NCBI GenBank assembly: GCA_964449165.1
Contig: CAYVAT010000033.1
Span: 1-35,622 of the forward strand
Source of the DNA: CAYSCW01 sp964449165
Lineage (GTDB): Bacteria; Acidobacteriota; Aminicenantia; Aminicenantales; Aminicenantaceae
Reading direction: 5' to 3'
Length of the DNA stretch: 35,622 nucleotides
In this document: positions 34,301 through 35,622 of the stretch, piece by piece
How the letters are laid out: every line of letters starts with the position of its first letter
Position numbering within the stretch: position 1 is the stretch's first letter
Notes under the pieces: generated by a model
What the model saw: only the letters and a program-made list of their open reading frames with translations
Databases searched by the model: none
Told to the model about the DNA's origin: nothing
Translations under genes and position numbers: made by a program

Positions 34301-35622
34301 TAGGAAAGACAACCGCACCTGCCCATATCCAGACCCGAGTGGAAGCATTGATGGACAGCATAAAAGAAAGGATAGATTCAGGAAAAATATACGAGAAAGC
34401 AAGACTTGTCATTCACATCCCACGGAAGAGGAGGACACTCTATGTGCCTGATCTGGACGATGATGTTGCTGTTTTCACTGAATCTATTAAATTGTTGGGA
34501 GTTGAAGCGCAAGCCTTAAAAGCGTCAACACCGGAATCACTGGCCATGGCTAACCGCTACATTCCTGAGAAAACATGTCTTCCCGCGAGAATGACTGCAG
34601 GAGACTATCTTTACTTTATGATGAATTCAGATATCGATCCACGAAGCGTTGCCTTCTTTAATCATCAGGCAGACGGAGCTTGCCGGCAGAAGGTGTATTC
34701 TCTGTTGCAGGAACTCGTTTTCCGGAGATTAGGATTTGACACTATTCCCGTGATTACTCCTACTCCTGGCGGCACCACAGGATATATAGGCAAACTGGAA
34801 TTGATCAATGGCGGACAAAAGCTGACCAGGATAAAAATTGCCAGGTTCTTTTACAGATTCTGGCAGAGTATAACAGCCAACGAGAAAATAAGACAGCTCG
34901 TGCTTTCCAGGAGGCCTTATGAGGTTCGAAAAGGCACGATGGATAAAGCTTATCAGGCTGGACTGCAAGAATTCTGTAAAACTATCGTTGATGGAAATAT
35001 CAAGAAGGGAGCTCACGACTTTCTCCAGAGGATCATGAAAGTTCCGGTCAACAAAAATCAGGATAAAGTCATCATTGGCATAGTGGGAGAAGGCTATGTC
35101 AGAATCCATGAACCAAGCAATCAATATTCAATAAGGCATCTTGAGGAATTAGGAGCAGTTACTGTCCTCCCGCTGTCGTCTTCATTCCTGAATTATTCCA
35201 TGGAGAATGCGACAAGAAGCAAGGGCAAATGGTTTCTGAAGTGTATTAAATACTTCCAGCAGCATATTGAACACAATACGGCAAAACAAGTGGATCCTTT
35301 TTTAGTTTTGCCTGAAGCTGGAGCAGCGAAGGTGATCGATGAGGCATCTGAGTTCATGGACCCTGAAGCTGCCAGTGAAGCTGTTGAAGGAATCGGCACT
35401 GCGTCTTTATTCAGCAGCTCGGGCAGGATTCACGGCCTCTGTAATCTGATTCCCGCCTCCTGTATGGCCGGGAGTTCACTTCAGTGTTATCTTGAAAGAA
35501 TTCACAGAGAATCAGGAATTCCAGCCCTGACTATTGCTTTTGACGGGATCTACGATAAAGGATTCAAGACAAGCCTTGAGGTTCTAGTCCATAAGGCAAG
35601 ATTATACAAAGCATCCTTGTAA
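31375..35622 (+). CDS. Giant 2-hydroxyacyl-CoA dehydratase activase-related protein
   Basis: The 1415-residue protein, ending exactly at the window edge with TAA, fuses two BadF/BcrA-type ASKHA ATPase domains with a DUF2229 and HgdB-like C-terminal region. Domain 1 (about 1-265) opens ILGIDVGSLTIKAATYD and has HCSAGTGSF (Cys129) and GTCAVFAC (Cys168). Domain 2 (about 325-590) opens VGVDVGSISTNVAVLY and has IIEIGGHDSKYI, CAAGTGSF (Cys460) and KKCTVFIAEE (Cys500). Each pair matches the two cysteines that hold the [4Fe-4S] cluster between subunits of HgdC, so one chain could bind one cluster by itself. FQCEGCVNLC follows at about 618. The C-terminal part has LRIGIPRLFSFYYEFLPLW and GTTGYIGKL. 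Known small activases use ATP to drive one electron into a dehydratase; the substrate of these giant forms is not established. No dehydratase subunits are adjacent. Confidence 0.87.
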   Translation: MPEILGIDVGSLTIKAATYDPLSKEVRELEITDHQKQPVQRVLYSIKKLLADHKISEIAFTGNHGEHFAQLLNAHYVNPHLAAAEANMRLYPHLRTILNIGASSSSLIIIRENKEGNPELDDIILPPHCSAGTGSFLNQSASRFGYSIEEFGKLALKSKNPENISGTCAVFACSDMIDKQQKGACKEDIAAGLHYALVRNLLGTLGRGKKLERPYSFQGGVAENIGMVKALEDVLHSSGNHAKLFIPAYHRSMSAIGAAMLTGERIGDKRHLRKEAASPESVNKTYLEMQGLALFQDVDLPPLASNDKITIRRGAVDDTPVSDERIPVYVGVDVGSISTNVAVLYFDKDACDRDWKLLAKKYLLTRSNPLGVVTHALKEINAELGEKIRVLDAAVTGSGRKLTANYLGGVMDVNEITAHRTGSQTIAERMGISVDEIIEIGGHDSKYIKGIEQFDMNKSCAAGTGSFIEEQAKQLGVKIKDFASYALRAESPVSFGNKKCTVFIAEELASRQEYKSLEDLLASAAYAVAENYLNQFKIGDRSEKTIFFQGGVALNEAVVAALQYFTQANVIVPEHNEVMGAIGAAIYARRHHTCKTNFIGLEKIKKRKYAIDSFQCEGCVNLCNVSRVTTNDGAVLYGGDRCEKYSLATKQKKKTKREAPDLFREREQLLKADYWRSEKKNGKSRLRIGIPRLFSFYYEFLPLWKTFFQELGCEVVISGKTNRKIVAKGLDHVVAETCFPSEIAYGHLKDLLEQSVDYIFFPCLIDGPQTKWKERKTYFCTLSQNMPFAVTSTSAELSDIAGIMLRPAIHLHEQRCNLEQEMIKVAQKLGKTRKETKQALRAGLEALRRFNKKLRERGQDVFLNIKNYRFPVVVVGRSYTLADSAVSVDLPKMIQEAGGFPIPLDFLPLEDVDISDVQNLANWNYYHKVMRAAEIIRTNPRLNSIFFSVFSCGPDSFLEEFYREALGGKSFLGIEVGKTTAPAHIQTRVEALMDSIKERIDSGKIYEKARLVIHIPRKRRTLYVPDLDDDVAVFTESIKLLGVEAQALKASTPESLAMANRYIPEKTCLPARMTAGDYLYFMMNSDIDPRSVAFFNHQADGACRQKVYSLLQELVFRRLGFDTIPVITPTPGGTTGYIGKLELINGGQKLTRIKIARFFYRFWQSITANEKIRQLVLSRRPYEVRKGTMDKAYQAGLQEFCKTIVDGNIKKGAHDFLQRIMKVPVNKNQDKVIIGIVGEGYVRIHEPSNQYSIRHLEELGAVTVLPLSSSFLNYSMENATRSKGKWFLKCIKYFQQHIEHNTAKQVDPFLVLPEAGAAKVIDEASEFMDPEAASEAVEGIGTASLFSSSGRIHGLCNLIPASCMAGSSLQCYLERIHRESGIPALTIAFDGIYDKGFKTSLEVLVHKARLYKASL

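Overview
The window reads as chromosomal DNA from a diderm (outer-membrane-bearing) bacterium of moderate GC. Evidence for an outer membrane is a 1013-residue protein with a C-terminal beta-barrel ending in Phe, a lipoprotein and a periplasmic HtrA protease. The gene mix (fungal/archaeal-type H+-ATPase, phosphoketolase plus acetate kinase, giant 2-hydroxyacyl-CoA dehydratase activase, DUF5658-like protein, metallopeptidase-propeller-barrel protein) would fit an anaerobic or fermentative member of an Acidobacteriota/Aminicenantes-like lineage. That placement is inference from gene content only. No rRNA, tRNA, CRISPR array or insertion sequence was recognised.

Layout. 1-735 (-): 5'-complete but truncated gene for a double-receiver protein. 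1049-4887 (+): lipoprotein, P-type H+-ATPase, double UspA-domain protein. 4910-6628 (-): amino-acid permease and a small membrane protein. 6969-8378 (+): NtrC-type sigma54-dependent response regulator. 8586-10435 (+): pseudo-receiver protein and glgC. 10794-19472 (+): htrA-glgP-pgm-ackA-xfp, tightly spaced. 19679-22720 (+): large outer-membrane metallopeptidase-like protein, followed by a membrane-anchored SDH-type (ClpP-fold) serine protease, an APC permease and rmuC. 26257-29168 (-): K+ channel with RCK domain and a two-gene ABC-2 exporter. 29340-29486: strongly base-paired element of unknown identity. 29625-30164 (+): type II secretion/type IV pilin-like protein. 30170-31166 (-): DUF5658-like membrane protein and ribbon-helix-helix protein. 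31375-35622 (+): 1415-residue dehydratase activase, ending exactly at the window edge.

The central observation is a probable local sigma54 regulon. Three intergenic regions, upstream of the pseudo-receiver/glgC unit, the htrA operon and the outer-membrane protease gene, each carry a -24/-12 core (TTGGCATG-N4-TTGYY) with exact 10-bp GG-GC spacing. About 100-120 bp further upstream each carries a shared element (GTCCTGT-N8-ACTTT) with tandem half-sites about 20 bp apart. In two of the three the distance from element to -24 is identical (122 bp); in the third it is 100 bp, about two helical turns less. The NtrC-type regulator immediately upstream has an intact GAFTGA loop and is the obvious candidate activator.

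The controlled genes make a coherent set. GlgC makes ADP-glucose for glycogen storage. GlgP, a phosphohexomutase, phosphoketolase and acetate kinase would convert glycogen to acetyl phosphate and then acetate plus ATP. HtrA and the outer-membrane metallopeptidase act on envelope protein quality. The picture is a stress or starvation response that couples envelope proteolysis to storage-polysaccharide turnover and substrate-level ATP formation. The adjacent H+-ATPase and Usp protein fit the same theme but lack the sigma54 signature.
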